Under the pieces are notes generated by a model, which did not search any database, had not been told where the DNA came from, and saw only the letters and a program-made list of their open reading frames with translations. This document shows positions 1 to 11,631 of a stretch of 64,000 nt of DNA, piece after piece. This stretch comes from Odontocerum albicorne. Lineage: Eukaryota; Arthropoda; Insecta; Trichoptera; Odontoceridae. The stretch is from assembly GCA_949825065.1 (NCBI GenBank), contig OX463841.1:22612078-22676077 (forward strand), given 5' to 3'. The position numbers were made by a program, and so were the translations under genes. Each line of letters opens with the position of its first letter. The stretch's first letter is position 1.

Positions 1-99
1 CATTTGAGTAAGGATGCCCACAATTTTCTTAGAAAGAATACGTTCAATCTTACTGAATACTTCGCCATCTCTCTATTGTGGTAGGCAGAATGGACATAG

Positions 100-545
100 C
101 TTCAAAAGAATATTCCTTCTGCTCTCAAACGTCAAGTCTTCGACATATGGCTTTGAGACCTGTAAATTAACGGTAGGCTATATAGAAAAGCTTCAAACAA
201 CTCAAGAAGTATGGAGCGAAGCATTTTTGGACATACGGGATGTAACCAAATGTGAAATTCATGAATTAGAAGAGAGCAAATAAGAGTTAAATTTATGACA
301 GTGTAGATAAGGGAAACAATGGGGCGACAGGCAGAGTTCATTGCAATAATGAAGCACCATAGATGGACTACGAGGATCTTCAATAGTGTTCGCGAGACAT
401 AAAGCTTCCGAGTAAACTGGACATGTCTTGGAGGGATGTCGTGCGAAAGTTTGGCAGTCTAACGTGGTAATGTCTTGCCTAGGACAGAAGGGAGTGACGA
501 ATACTGGGGAGGCCTTCACTCATGGAGCAGACAACGGCAAATAGT
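100..545 (+). pseudogene. LINE (RTE-type) C-terminal relic
   Basis: The plus strand encodes a degenerate version of the region downstream of the reverse transcriptase in RTE-like LINEs. TYGFETCKLTVGYIEKLQTT (about 140-205) corresponds to the usual TYG-ETW-LT---KL---QR block. Around 485-535, in another frame, DRREWRILGRPSLME resembles the terminal DR--WR-L-EA block. Stops and frame changes interrupt the segment, and the reverse transcriptase proper is absent upstream within the window. The assignment rests on motif order, not on an alignment. Confidence 0.5.
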
Positions 546-883
546 AATAAAAAAATATAAATACAGTTTATCATTTATATCCAATCAAAAATAGATTTAA
601 AGACATGAATATGCATTAGCAAACCAAGATTCGTATTTTTCGGAAATCTTGTTTGATAACCCCAGTTGGAAGACAAACGGACATGATTTCTACTATTTCA
701 CAAAAAAAATACTTTAAATTTACACGATTAACGAATAACGCTATTTCGTAACACATATTTCTCGGTCCGTGGTCAGTTAGAGAACTATTAAAAGCTAGCC
801 CGAGAAAGCAATGATATGATAAAAGGCCTATGAATGAAACCAGTCTGTGATTTGTTGGAAATAGATCCCCTGAGATGCCTAGA

Positions 884-1038
884 TGTTAAGCAAGTATACT
901 AACCAGCAGTCCAGTCCAATGTGCTAAGCAAGTATATGGTACTAACCAGCAGTCCAATGTGCTAAGCAAGTATATGGTACTAACCAGCAGTCCAGTCAAA
1001 TGTGCTAAGCAAGTATATGGTACTAACCAGCAGTCCAA
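884..1038. repeat. Minisatellite, four 38-43 bp units
   Basis: Four head-to-tail copies start near 884, 922, 960 and 1003. They share the core GCTAAGCAAGTATATGGTAC followed by TAACCAGCAGTCC. Units differ by presence or absence of a 5-bp CCAGT duplication, and the first lacks ATGGT. Each unit contains ACTAACCAGCAG. A GTAAGTAA string follows the array at 1043. Confidence 0.9.
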
Positions 1039-1163
1039 CGATGTAAGTAATTTTCTCAGTCCTTATTAGTTTATTTGAATTCGAATCTTTTGATAGCATC
1101 ATTAATATATATACGAATATTTGCATGCTACTTTAAAATTGGGGGGAAATGGTAAAATTGGTA

Positions 1164-1510
1164 TTAAATATACGAAAAACATAAATTTTGGATTTTTCGC
1201 GCCCCATTTAGTATTTGGTGTACTTGACTCGGTATTGTTTTAAAACGATTGGCAACCCTTGTACCGAATTGGATTTTACGTCGGTATTTTTTTTGTACGG
1301 CTGACCGCTGCGGATACATAATTCTCTTACTTATTACCCCTTTTAAACCGAATAAGGGGGAATAAACTGCGCCCGACCATATTTTCTTATCGCCGGCTGG
1401 CCGGTACATTACATAGGAAAGCTCATTTATCTATGACATTTCGGCCTGAACGAGGGCCGAACCAGAGGCGGACCGACTATATAAAAATGCACACCTTGTG
1501 CAATCCTTAA
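1164..1510. other. GC-richer block of unknown origin
   Basis: This stretch is clearly richer in G and C than its surroundings, with runs such as GCCGGCTGGCCGG near 1393 and CGGCCTGAACGAGGGCCG near 1442. An 81-codon minus-strand frame (1164-1409) crosses it but matches no family I know. TATATAAAAATGC near 1478 resembles a TATA box, with no supported transcript. It may be a fragment of an unrecognised mobile element or an old regulatory region. Confidence 0.3.
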
Positions 1511-1714
1511 CCCATTGAAAACCGATTACATACACTTACATTTAAACATTAAGTGTGAACAGTAATACTCTTCTCAAAATTTGAGGCTGGTCCATGATTG
1601 GAAGATAAGTTTTATGGAGAACAGAAGGACTCGCCAGTTTGAGTTATTTTTTCCGTCATATTTGGAAAGAGATGGACGGGGAAGGTTGTCCATGATACTA
1701 ACTCTACATATATG

Positions 1715-1865
1715 AGGGAGCTCAGTGTGAGCGGTCAATCTCAGATGAGGCTCCCAGAACATGTTGGAGGTGCTATGTCTGTGCTCGACTGTATAGATCG
1801 AGAATTAGTATGCATAGTCACAGAAAGAAATGTTACTCCGCACTTAGAGAGAATGCTGCATATCC
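1715..1865 (+). pseudogene. LINE C-terminal zinc-finger relic
   Basis: The plus-strand frame contains CWRCYVCARLYRSRISMHSH followed by RKKC, a C-x2-C...H-x-C arrangement. Several insect LINE polyproteins end in a similar CGR-C-SRIGL-SH---C finger. The segment is short and isolated, with no reverse transcriptase attached. A similar finger occurs near 43030, so the same LINE lineage probably left both. Upstream sequence to about 1575 may belong to the same insertion but shows no clear motif. Confidence 0.45.
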
Positions 1866-2128
1866 ATCGTCTTTCGTGGATGGATGGCCACCATGGTATA
1901 AGAATTTTAATGATTTTGACCATCCACCCGAGTGTGTTGCCTAAATTACAATGAGCTTCCTATCCAAAATGTTTCTTTGAGCGCAAAAGTCATTGACACT
2001 TTTTGTTAATATTGGCTTACACTAGGAAGCAAGGACAAGGAAAGACAGCCTGGATCAGAGATTAACGGCCACATATAATATCGTAGAAAGAGTAACTGTA
2101 GAAATTCGGAGGGAAATAATATTCAAAC

Positions 2129-2152
2129 AATCATCATCATCATCATCATCAG
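2129..2152. repeat. (ATC)n tail of the minus-strand LINE
   Basis: About seven ATC triplets (TGA on the minus strand) lie directly at the 3' end of the RTE-type LINE. Simple-repeat 3' ends are usual in that clade, so I read this as the element's own tail rather than an independent microsatellite. Confidence 0.8.
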
Positions 2153-2224
2153 CCCGTCTCCGTCCAAAGTTGAACATAGGTCTCCCCTCCTCCTCCATGC
2201 CTCTCTTTCCTGGGCACATCGTTT

Positions 2225-2557
2225 TCAGTTGCTCCCGGCAACTCTTCTAATGCAGTCTGACCACCGTGTCTGAGGACGGCCCACACTTATTCTTCCCTGT
2301 CTTGGGCGCCACTCCAGCACTCTCTGGGTCCATCTATCATCTGTGCATCTGGCAATGTGTCCCGCCCAGTTCCACTTCTGAATGGTTACTCTTTCGGCGA
2401 TATCAGCTACTTTGGTCTGCTGCCTTATCCATTCATTGGTTCTCCTATCCCTCAGAGAGATATTTAACATTCTTCTCTCCATGGCCCTCTGCGTCACCAT
2501 GAGCTTGTGCATAATCTGTTCATTCAGCACCGATGTTTCCAGCCCATATGTTAGCAT
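2225..2557 (-). pseudogene. LINE C-terminal domain after reverse transcriptase
   Basis: This 110-codon frame starts MLTYGLETSVLNEQIMHKLM and continues with QRAMERRMLNISLRDRRTNE, WAGHIARCTDDRW and VLEWRPRQGRISVGRPQTRW. These are the characteristic blocks downstream of the RT in RTE-like LINEs. It is separated from the RT frame by a frameshift near 2557-2603. The ORF stops close to the 3' end of the element, about 75 bp before the (TGA)n tail. No independent function is implied. Confidence 0.85.
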
Positions 2558-2602
2558 AGGAAGGACACAAGAGTCAAATACGGATTTTTTAAGATGTCTT
2601 GC

Positions 2603-3964
2603 CTATTTTGGAGATTTTAGAATAAAGGACAGCTTTCCAAATGCAGCCCAGGCTTGGCCTCGTCTTCTCTCAATTTCAGCATCTTGATTCTGATTACCCA
2701 GTCTTGTTGTATGTTCCAGATATACATAAGAAGAAACCTTCTCTATTGTCTTTCCATTGACTGTGTCAGGTGTTGTCTGACCTGTGTTGCCCACGATCTT
2801 TGTTTTGCTGTAATTTGTTTTCAGGGCCACTTGTGATGAAGCCCTACTAATGTCATTGAGCATTTCAGCAATGTCATTATCGTCGTTAGCAAGAAGTACA
2901 ATAGCATCTTCAAACCGCAAGTCAATTAAGTAATCCCCATTTATATTAACGCCCCTGTCGGTCCAGTCCAATTTCCTAAATACTCGTACATCCTACAACA
3001 CTAGGGTGAAAAGTTTTGGTGAAATTGTGTCGCCTTGCCTAACGCCTCTATGTATTTTGACTTTTTCAGACATTTTTTGAAGCTGTATAGTGGAAGTAGC
3101 ATTTCCATAAATGTGATCAAGAAGCTGCGAGTATCGATAGTCAACTCGACAATTTTCAAGGCCTTCGAATACAGCCCAATATTCTATTGTATCAAACGCT
3201 TTTTCGAAATCTATAAATGCGAATATTAATGGGATGTTGTATTCGCTATGCTTTTGAATAACATTCTTTAGCGTTTGGAGACGGTCGTTTATACTATATC
3301 CTTTTCTAAATCCTGCTTGTTCTCGTGGTTGATATGAATCTAATTTACTAGAGTCTATTTGTAAGGATTTTAGTGAAAAGTTTATAGATTTGTGATAGTA
3401 AGCTGATCGGTCTGTAATTCTCCAGCCTCTTGTGGTCACCTTTTTATGTAGGAGAACAATATTGGCATTATTCCAGCTCTCCGGTATTTTTCCTTCCTCC
3501 AGACACTTATTAAAAAGACACACAACACGTCTCTGCAAAGGCTCTCTTCCCAGCTTTATTGCTTCGATGGGTATACCATCATTGCCTGGAGCTTTTCTGT
3601 TTTTCATTTTATTTAGGGCATGTTGCAACTCTTCTAGTGTGATTTCAGGGACATCTTCTGAGCCCACATTCATAATTCTGGGATGAAGAGCTGCTTCGCT
3701 TTCTCCGGAGATTTGCGAGGAATATAGTCTCTGATAAAATAGTTCAGTAGTTTTCAAAACTTCCGCCATGTTGTTTGTTTCCGAGCCATCTTCTCTGTGC
3801 AGTGCAGTGATTTGCTTCCTTCCTTCACTCAGTCTTGAATGGAGTATTTTTGTCCCTCCGTATTCCGCGATAATATTTCTTACAAGATACTCATTGTACC
3901 TCGCTATGTCCCGTCTGATGTTCTTTCGGACATTTTTGTTTAACTGTCTGTACCTGTGTTCCAT
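2603..3964 (-). pseudogene. LINE reverse transcriptase domain, frameshifted
   Basis: Two frames (3964-2993 and 2971-2603) together carry the RT motifs in order: RKAPGNDGIPIEAIK, FIDFEKAFDTI, RGVRQGDTISPKLF, then the catalytic box and the downstream thumb region ending in RRRGQAWAAFGKL. The first catalytic Asp, in FIDFEKAFD, is present. The FADD box reads FEDA in LRFEDAIVLLA, so one of the two essential metal-binding Asp residues is lost. A frame break lies near 2971-2993, and a scrambled stretch follows NIVLLHKK in the first frame. In the family this enzyme copies the LINE RNA at the nicked target. This copy is dead. Confidence 0.85.
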
Positions 3965-4417
3965 CTTCCATTTCTCCTCATTTCATTTCTTCTGAACATC
4001 ATATTTCAAGTATCTGAGCTTATTTTGTCACCTTTTAGCACAGTCGGTGGTTTAATTGCTTGAATTGCATTTTTGACGACAGTACTTAGATATTTGTTCA
4101 TTTGATCTATGGTATCAGAAGTATGGAATCTTGTTTTTATAATCTGAGTGTTAACTGCAGCCAGATATGCACTAGTTTTCGTTTGTACTCGTATAACTTG
4201 GGATATATTTGATGGTTTGTTTTTAATCACTTTGAGTCTCTCAAATTTGGTGTCAATCGAAAGAGTAGCTCTTACTAGTCGATGATCGCTGTCAACTGCA
4301 AATTGATTAAGTATGGAGACATTATGAACTATATGTTTGTGAAAACAGTGTATAAAGTCAATTTCATTTCTTGTCGAGTCGTTTGGGCTTTGCCATGTCC
4401 ATTTGTTTTGGGGTTTC

Positions 4418-4999
4418 TTACGGAAAAAAGGTATTCATGGCGTAGAGGTTATTCTCCTGCAAGAAATCCAGCAGGAGTCGCCCTCTTTCATTTCTTTGTC
4501 CGAGGCCATGTTCATCAATATTGTGTTCGTTTTCCGTTTCTCTTTTTCCCAATTTTGCATTGAAGTCTCCCACCAGGCAGGCCAAGTGTGTGGAATTTTC
4601 ATTGAGACATTTAGTGATATCTTCATAGAACCCCTCAAGCTCCTCCTCAGTACTGCTAGATGTGGGCGCATATACTTGTATTATCTTGATACTGTATCTG
4701 CTGTTTATTCTAAGGATAAGATAAACAACCCTATCAGAAACTGATTTGATCGTCTCAATGTGGTTCGCTATCTTCTTGTTAATGAGGAATCCTACTCCAC
4801 CTCTTGTCTCGTTTGTATTCCCTCTGTAGAAGAATGTATGGCCAGACTTTAGAATAAGACATTCCTCTCCTCTACGCTTAACCTCCGATATACCGAGAAT
4901 GTCCCACTTAACTTTACAGAGTTCATTCTCCAACTCCATCAGTCTATCCTCAGTCCTCAGTGTTCTTGCATTAAATGTGGCTATATACATCTTTATCAT
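4418..4999 (-). pseudogene. LINE AP-like endonuclease domain
   Basis: This 193-codon frame starts MIKMYIATFNARTLRTEDRL and carries the exonuclease-endonuclease-phosphatase signatures of a LINE nicking endonuclease. The N-terminal FNARTL holds the metal-site Asn. DILGISEVKR supplies the catalytic Glu, VYAPTSSSTEEE the middle motif, and LVGDFNAKLG the Asp/Asn pair. In the family this enzyme nicks target DNA to prime reverse transcription in the nucleus. The frame ends after NNLYAMNTFFP. The C-terminal SDH motif expected beyond it is not in frame, so the domain is truncated or frameshifted near 4418. A further piece of the linker is readable at 4230-4006. Confidence 0.8.
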
Positions 5000-5090
5000 A
5001 TTATGGGATTTCCCATGGGTAGCGAAGGTCGTCCGATGGCAGCCTGCTAACCGCTGCCGTGGTCACCTAGTGGTTGACAGTCGGAAGGTG

Positions 5091-7255
5091 TTTTTATACT
5101 ATTTTGTACTTCCATATTTGAGGGGTTTCTGGACTAATGCTAATGCACAATTCAAACAATAAAGGTAGTTTAATAAAATTAAACTGTCAAAAAACCTAGC
5201 ACGATCAATTCTGAAGAAATGAAAAGTTTTCAAAATAGACGGGCGGACAAAATAAGTTTTATAGATGTAAATGATTTTATCCAGAATATGATGAAATAAA
5301 TACCCATTTTCACTATTTACCCCATCTGGGACGTGATGATGACGTTTATGACGCCTTTCAGAGATTAAGGTCACTTCGAGGGAATTTTCGTTATTGTGTA
5401 GTATTCACCAGAAAAAGTCTATTTCAGGCAATAAGCCAAGTAAAATTAACGATTGATAGATAAATATAATAATATCTTTATTTACGTGGTTAATTGGTTC
5501 CACGAAAATATCGCCTAAATTGAGCCATTTAATTCTATATAAATTAACGATATCATATAACGATTGTTTTATTTCAAAATTAACCTCTTGTTTTCTGAAT
5601 CATATTTTTTAAATTACCAAGTTTTTGTTATGTATTTATTTTATCTCATAATAAGGAAAATTATACAATAATCCCTTATTTTACGTAAGTAATTGGTTCA
5701 AGGAAAATAGGGCGTAAATAGAGCTACTGAACGCTACGTAAAAAAGGGGATCTGTTACATATTTCAGATATTCTTTTCTTATTTGATTAAAACAATTAAT
5801 TTATGTTTAAATAAGTCTTAATAAATGGTTAAAATAATAAATGACACCTGGTGACCCCGTTAGTCACGTGATTTTAAAAGCCAAAACAATAGTCGAAAAA
5901 CTCAATATTGCGATGTGACTAGTAGTAAGAAATAAAAATATTGATTTTGAAGTAAAGTCAATATTTACTACATGCCATTAATATACATTTCAAACAGGAT
6001 ATAGGGCGTTAACGTGAATTTGTGTAAATGGAGACCGCATGAATGGAGGGATAACTGTATCTGTATTTATTTGCTCGATTTAACTCGATTATTGGGTCAT
6101 TTCTATACAAATCCATCAAGAAGACATTACGCTTGACGCATCTTAAAGCTCGGCATGTTATGCAGATATAATCGGGTTAATATATTAAAATTGCTTATCA
6201 AGTACAATTTTAAGTTTGAAAAGTTGATTCACTGGAATGCAAAAAACTAAATAAAATAATTACTGCTTATATCTTTGGGGTTATAGATAACAGGTCTCAA
6301 CTTCATCCTAATCTGGCAAGTTTCACTCGCTTTTATCACTCCGTATACCTTGTCAAGAACACTCTTGTTGTTTAAACTTTTGACTCGTCTCCTTTTCAGA
6401 CTTCGATCATTTGGTATGTAATGTTTTCTAGGTTTTCTGAAACTTTTTGTGTCGTATATACAACTTGAATAAATCTTTCATCATTCATACGGAAATTCAA
6501 TACTTTTAGAACTTTGAAAAGTCTAATTTAATTACATGATTTATGCAATGATTTTAAAAAACCTTTCAAAAAATACCTTTTATTATATACTAAACTCGCG
6601 GTATGAAAAAAGAGTTCATCAAAAGAAATCAAAAGAAAAGAAGGGTCTACCACCCTAGGTACATTTGGTCAACCTAATCGTACTGAACAACAGAGGTTTT
6701 TGTATACAAATTCCCCTCGGTTCAACCCGCCTCTGCCCATGTCAGAGGGTAGGGGGTTTCCCCTGTTAAACGTGAAGGAACATAGGATTAATTACCATAA
6801 AAGCCGATGCGGCGTCATGCGATGGCAACCGATGTATTTCGCTCGACCCAGATAAGACCTTCAGATATTGCTGTTTAGCATTAATTCAAGACGAACTAAT
6901 TAAAAGTCGACGCACCGAAATAGAACGGACCAGGTTAATTGATTAGATCATTTAACCATTGCTTTATTTTAAAGTCAACCTCAAGTTATCATCGCAGTTA
7001 TCTTTTTTTAATAATCACCATATTTTGCTGGCTCATTCGCAATTTATTTCTATCTCTTAAATTATAAATTGACTAGCTATGAGATTTTTTTTGTATTTTA
7101 AATAATAAATGTGACGAGTCTTAGGTATTCTTACATCCAGAAAAGCACGCTATTTCCGTACTTGACTTCTATACAGGAGGTCATCAGTTTGAACAGAAAG
7201 GGATATTTTTTCCAATCACAGGTATCAAAATTTAAAATAACAATACTTTTTTTCA
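5091..7255. other. AT-rich DNA without recognised genes; GC-richer island at 6640-6960
   Basis: No coding or RNA feature is supported. Most of it is AT-rich with long A/T runs. Between about 6640 and 6960 composition shifts, with blocks such as TCTACCACCCTAGGTAC, CCCCTCGGTTCAACCCGCC and GATGCGGCGTCATGCGATGG. That island has no ORF and no match to the repeats found elsewhere in the window. Confidence 0.5.
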
Positions 7256-7459
7256 TTAACAATTTCTGAATGTATAAATAAAAATGTCATCTGCGAAATC
7301 GACAAGTACCCTCCTTGAGGCGATTGAGTCAAATAACTCATAAAAGTATATATCGAAAACCAAGGGACTGATTACAGAGATCTGAGGGAACTCTTTTGAT
7401 ATGATTCTTTCCACCTGAGAAATATGCTGAGTGTCCAGAATTATTGTCTTGCAGGACAA
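7256..7459 (-). pseudogene. LINE reverse transcriptase fragment (Jockey/CR1-like)
   Basis: The minus-strand frame reads ISVISPLVFDIYFYELFDSI and then VLVDFADDIFIY. This is the PQGSVLSPLLFNIYI and YADD pair that marks the palm of Jockey/CR1-type reverse transcriptases. Only about 67 codons survive and no flanking domains are readable. The FADD box is intact in this fragment, but it is a short relic. Confidence 0.65.
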
Positions 7460-7919
7460 AATATTAATAATGAAACGTACTTTAAAGAAATTATCTGCAT
7501 GAAGTTTTATTTTTAAAATTCAAACGGTATCAAAAACGCCTTCAATATAAAGATTCACTCCCAGTTTTTTGTTTTTTTTTTTTTAAGCAAGTAATATGTA
7601 TGTCTACTAATTTGCAACACTTTCAATTGTAGACTTTTCTTAAACCGTAAAACATTCTGTATGGATTTATGACTCCACAATTAATATAATCAAGTAATTT
7701 TTGAAGTGTGGATGACGCTGGGCATTTCTTTTCTTTAAAAAATGTATTAATTGTAAAATCATATGTTTATCCGAGAAGACTTAGACGGTTATATTTTTTT
7801 CGCTTTTCACTGTAATAATGAACTCCATTTAATGTACTTAAGCAAAAGCTTTGTTTTCTTTACATTATAATTAATGTTAAACACATCCATAACAGTAGAA
7901 TATGTAATCGCTTTATACT

Positions 7920-8060
7920 TTCATTGCTCTCTTATAATTGTGAGACATGGATACACTTGACCAGACTCTTCAAACAAACCAAAGAAACATGGAGGGATTC
8001 ATATTAAAATGTTAACGAAGAGGCTGCAATCAATAGATTTACTCTCAAAGATCTTATGGC
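7920..8060 (+). pseudogene. LINE post-RT domain relic
   Basis: The plus strand encodes CETWIHLTRLFKQT and, in a neighbouring frame, TNQRNMEGFILKC. These resemble the GCETW-LT---KL---QR-MER-ML block downstream of LINE reverse transcriptases. The match is short and shifted between frames. Confidence 0.4.
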
Positions 8061-8184
8061 TGCTGAACACTATCCAAAAATCACATTTCAAATAATGTTT
8101 TCATCATTGTATAGCACTCACTAATATTTATTTAGTGTTTCGTACTCTTCGGTTTTAGTGTGTAAGCTGGAGTGAAAAAGCCTT

Positions 8185-8325
8185 TATTTTAGGAGAGTAC
8201 GTATGACAAGGGTTATGAATGTGACAGAAGCAAAATATGTGTACCAGGATAGAATGTAAAGGAGATATGTTCTCTCTGCCTACTCCAATAGGCATGTCGT
8301 GATGGTGATGATATTTATTTTAGGC
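8185..8325 (+). pseudogene. 3' end of a catacata-type LINE
   Basis: TRVMNVTEAKYVYQDRM followed by RRYVLSAYSNRH resembles the C-terminus seen in the better preserved copies of this LINE family (VEEAK-V--DRK-W-SVVSAY). It is followed by CTGCCTACTCCAATAGGCAT and GTCGTGATGGTG, a degenerate form of the family's 3' terminus. Confidence 0.5.
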
Positions 8326-8329
8326 ATAG

Positions 8330-11300
8330 ACTAAACTGACCTCAAAATAATATCCTGTATTTTTTGCAATCATTCAATAACATTGAAACATTGAATATTT
8401 AAATTTTATGGAATAATGTCTATTAGACAATGGACATCATCTAGACCACTGCTACTCAAACGTTCTCGTGGGTTGGACCGGTTTATATATTTCGGGGATC
8501 CTAAGGACCGACATAATTTTTTTAAGATGGGGTTGGTATTAAAAAAGGTTTTATAAAATAGTTTTATTAAATTTACAGAAGCACAATATGTAAATACTTA
8601 GCCCTTGCTAAGATTACGGCTACTGTCAGTCAACGTACAGAAACCAATTCGCGGGCCGCCATTCAAAAAACACTGAGCTATTTTAGACCATTCAAATTTT
8701 AATTGAGCAGGATATAAATTTCCCAGGGCTGGTGAAGTAACTGTTTTTTTTTAAGTACAAGAGTTTTTGAAATAATCAGAAAAAAAGAACAGTCTATTAC
8801 ACGTGTTAATATTAGCAGATATTTATGTTTTTCAAAATATTAGAATTGTTGGCAACACATAATGCGTCAACGTTGACTTTTTTTGTTCTTTATGAGCTTT
8901 GTCTTTCGAATAGATTTTACTATGTTTTTCAATCTCCAATCTTTAGCGTAGAAAATAATGTTGGTACGTGGTATTACGAATCTTTTCTCACAGGTTATAA
9001 AATCCTAAACATTTTTGACGTCATAAGAAAATCGTCTATCGTCCTCTCTATGCAAAGCTTTTTTTCAGTCAACGTAAGATACATTACGATATCTTATATT
9101 TTCGTAATAATAACAGACAAATTACCTCGAAATCAACTTGATGCCAATTTTCGCAATGTGAATTTCAACGTGTCTTTAAAAACATTTCAAATGCTTTTAA
9201 ATATCTTTTAAGTTTTGTGAGGTTATTGGCCTGGTTAAACGACATGTCTTTTTCAAATTGGAGATTAATTTTATGACGGTTTCGCTTGCAGCTTTATGTG
9301 CATAATTAATCAAACGTGAACTTAACTCAAAGGATAATTTGATTATTCAATACTAACATACCACTTTTCTCAAAGTTCTTAAGTTCAATTTTCATTTGAG
9401 AATTATGCTCTTTGGAAATGGGAAAATTGATGCATACTTACTGCCTATTTTTACGCCGTGATTCGTTTCCTTCATTTTCATTTCACCATTTCGATTCCAG
9501 CATCAGAAGTAGTTTTTTTTACATTTTCTGCATTTTATATCAATACATTTTAGTTTTTTTTTACTTAATATTTATTCACCTTCGATCATAACGTCGTATT
9601 AGGGCTTTACTTTTTCTTCACAGGTTTGTATAAACGTTATCTTGTGCACTTAATTCGTTCTGTATCTAATTGACATTGTACGACCGAAGTATTAACTTTC
9701 TACAAATCTTGCTATTCTTCTCATATGCTCGTTTTTTTACATCGTTTTGTTTTTCTTCAGCCTATGTTATAATTTATTTCCTTGTTTCATCACATTATCA
9801 ATCCTGATTTTGAAAATTGATATATTTTGAGACTCAATCCGCCCAGCATGCTACTTACCATATATGTATGATGCTACTTATTGATTAGAAGTGCAGTATT
9901 TATATTTCCCATTTATTTTTTTATTCCTACATTAAGATTTTATATCAACAATAGTTTATGTATGTTTAAACTATTTAAACGTTTCTGTTAAAGAATACTC
10001 AAAGTATCATTGTTATTTCACTCTTGCATGCAAACACATCATGCAGGCATTTTCTTTCAGTAAATCAGCTTTTGTTCCATAACAATTATTAGTTTCCGTG
10101 TCCTTAACATAGTGTTCGAAAATAATACTTAAAAAACTAACAATTTGTAAATAAAAGATAAGTTAAGGAAGAAGAATATTTTAAGATAAATTATGTTTTT
10201 TTAGTTTATTCTTAAATATCAATAAGGATGTACCATATCTGATTATGCTAGAAAGATCGTCGTAAAGTCGAGCTGAGTGAACCGCAAAATATTACGTGTA
10301 CCTATATAACGATGTGCTATGCATTGGTATACTCGTACAAAGTATTCTGCTGTTACTAGATCGGAAGGACGGTGTGTGCTCAGAAAGATTGTTTTACCTC
10401 TACGAGTATACTGAAAACAGTTTGGATTGTTCAACACTCCAAAGAGGTTGACAGAACGTAGAGATTTCTTCGCTGTCTTATTTTAAGCTATTGCGGGCCG
10501 TGCTTGAAGATAATTTTTAGTTTTAGATTTTTGGATATCAGATTTATTTAATCGAATTTAAAAGAAAAAATATATTTGATGCGTACTTAATGATTTAATT
10601 TTATTATTTTACAAATTTGGTTCAAGTATTAAACGCTGTATTACAAATTTTATTCTAGTGTTAAACATTGATATATAAAGCAATTTAAAAAATAATACAG
10701 TTATAAATAAACCAAGAAAAAAAACACACTTCCAATGAAACATGACATCAATTAGACCTAAACATTGCTCGTAATAAATCAAGATCATTCCATTTGTCGC
10801 CGTGATTTAGTGTAATAAGTTGAACGACGAAGTAACTTCTTATGTGTAATGCATTATGAATTACGAAATAAATTATTTCGGAATTCGTACAATTAAAAAT
10901 TGTTCTTTCACTAGAAAATATTATTAGTGTGAAGATGGACTTAAAAATGTATACATTTTCTGTTATTTTTATTCAATCTTTTCATAATATACTTACCAAT
11001 TATACTGAGTTTTTCCTATTTTTTAACGATATTGCGACCATATACGCCAAGTAAATTATTTTTAAAAGTTACTGAAATTTTCCCTATTTTGTTTATTACA
11101 AGTGTGCTTTTTTAAAAGCGACCTAATAAAATGTTGTTATATGGTTCGTGTAATAATATTAAATTTTCTAAGAAATTCACTCGCAGGGGCATTATTCACA
11201 CTTGCGCTGCAGCGCTGAATTCATAAAACCATAGAATTAAGCAATTTGCTTTAATGCCGTTCAAAAACGGAGACATTCCATTTTTATTAAAATACAAGCA

Positions 11301-11400
11301 AGGCCGAACGTTTCTATTTCTGCTTCCGCAATAAAAATTATATTAAAGATTTCCCTATACCTATTATATTTCATCGAAATATACCGGCTACCTGATCTAG
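8330..11400. other. AT-rich DNA without recognised genes
   Basis: Nothing I recognise. An open frame at 8825-9211 (128 codons, plus strand) has no familiar domain. Its composition (Phe, Ile, Leu, Asn) is what random AT-rich DNA gives, so I do not call it a gene. A 64-codon minus-strand frame at 10243-10437 lies in a slightly GC-richer patch with two TACTCGTA motifs. Confidence 0.5.
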
Positions 11401-11411
11401 AAACTAGTTTA

Positions 11412-11631
11412 TTGAGCATTTACAATTCAGTCATACTTCTCAAGACCTAAAGTTTTTTAATATTAAGAATAGTGCGATCTGGGCATTTTCAATTCAGTCA
11501 AATTTCTCGAGACCTATAGTTTTTTTATTTATTTTAAGAACAGTGTGATCTGAGTATTTTCAATTTAGTCAAACTTCTTAAGACCTGTAGTTTTTCTTTT
11601 TCTTTTAAGAACAGTGTGATCTGGGTGATGT
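11412..11631. repeat. Three-copy tandem repeat, about 67-71 bp unit
   Basis: Copies begin near 11413, 11480 and 11551 with GAGCATTTACAATTCAGTCA-like sequence. Each continues through CTCAAGACCTAAAG, a T-rich run and AAGAACAGTGTGATCTGG. The units have diverged, mainly in T-run length. No known element matches. Confidence 0.8.

Larger units (their letters stand above)
2129..5090 (-). mobile_element. RTE-type non-LTR retrotransposon, nearly full length, decayed
   Basis: Reading the minus strand from about 5090 down to 2129 gives a short leader, an AP-like endonuclease (4999-4418), a linker, reverse transcriptase (3964-2603) and a C-terminal domain (2557-2225). It ends in a (TGA)n tail, seen on the plus strand as repeated ATC at 2130-2151. 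The total of about 2.9 kb suits the RTE clade, whose members typically end in short simple repeats rather than poly(A). Frameshifts and in-frame stops break the single ORF into at least four pieces, so the copy cannot encode an active protein. It resembles the endonuclease-reverse transcriptase proteins common in Lepidoptera. Target-site duplications were not identified. Confidence 0.85.

Noticed and set aside
2129..2152. Independent (ATC)n microsatellite
   Set aside because: It sits exactly at the 3' end of the minus-strand RTE-type LINE, where a simple-repeat tail is expected.
8825..9211. 128-codon plus-strand open frame as a gene
   Set aside because: AT-driven composition, no recognisable domain, no splice or promoter context. 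Such frames are expected by chance at this base composition.
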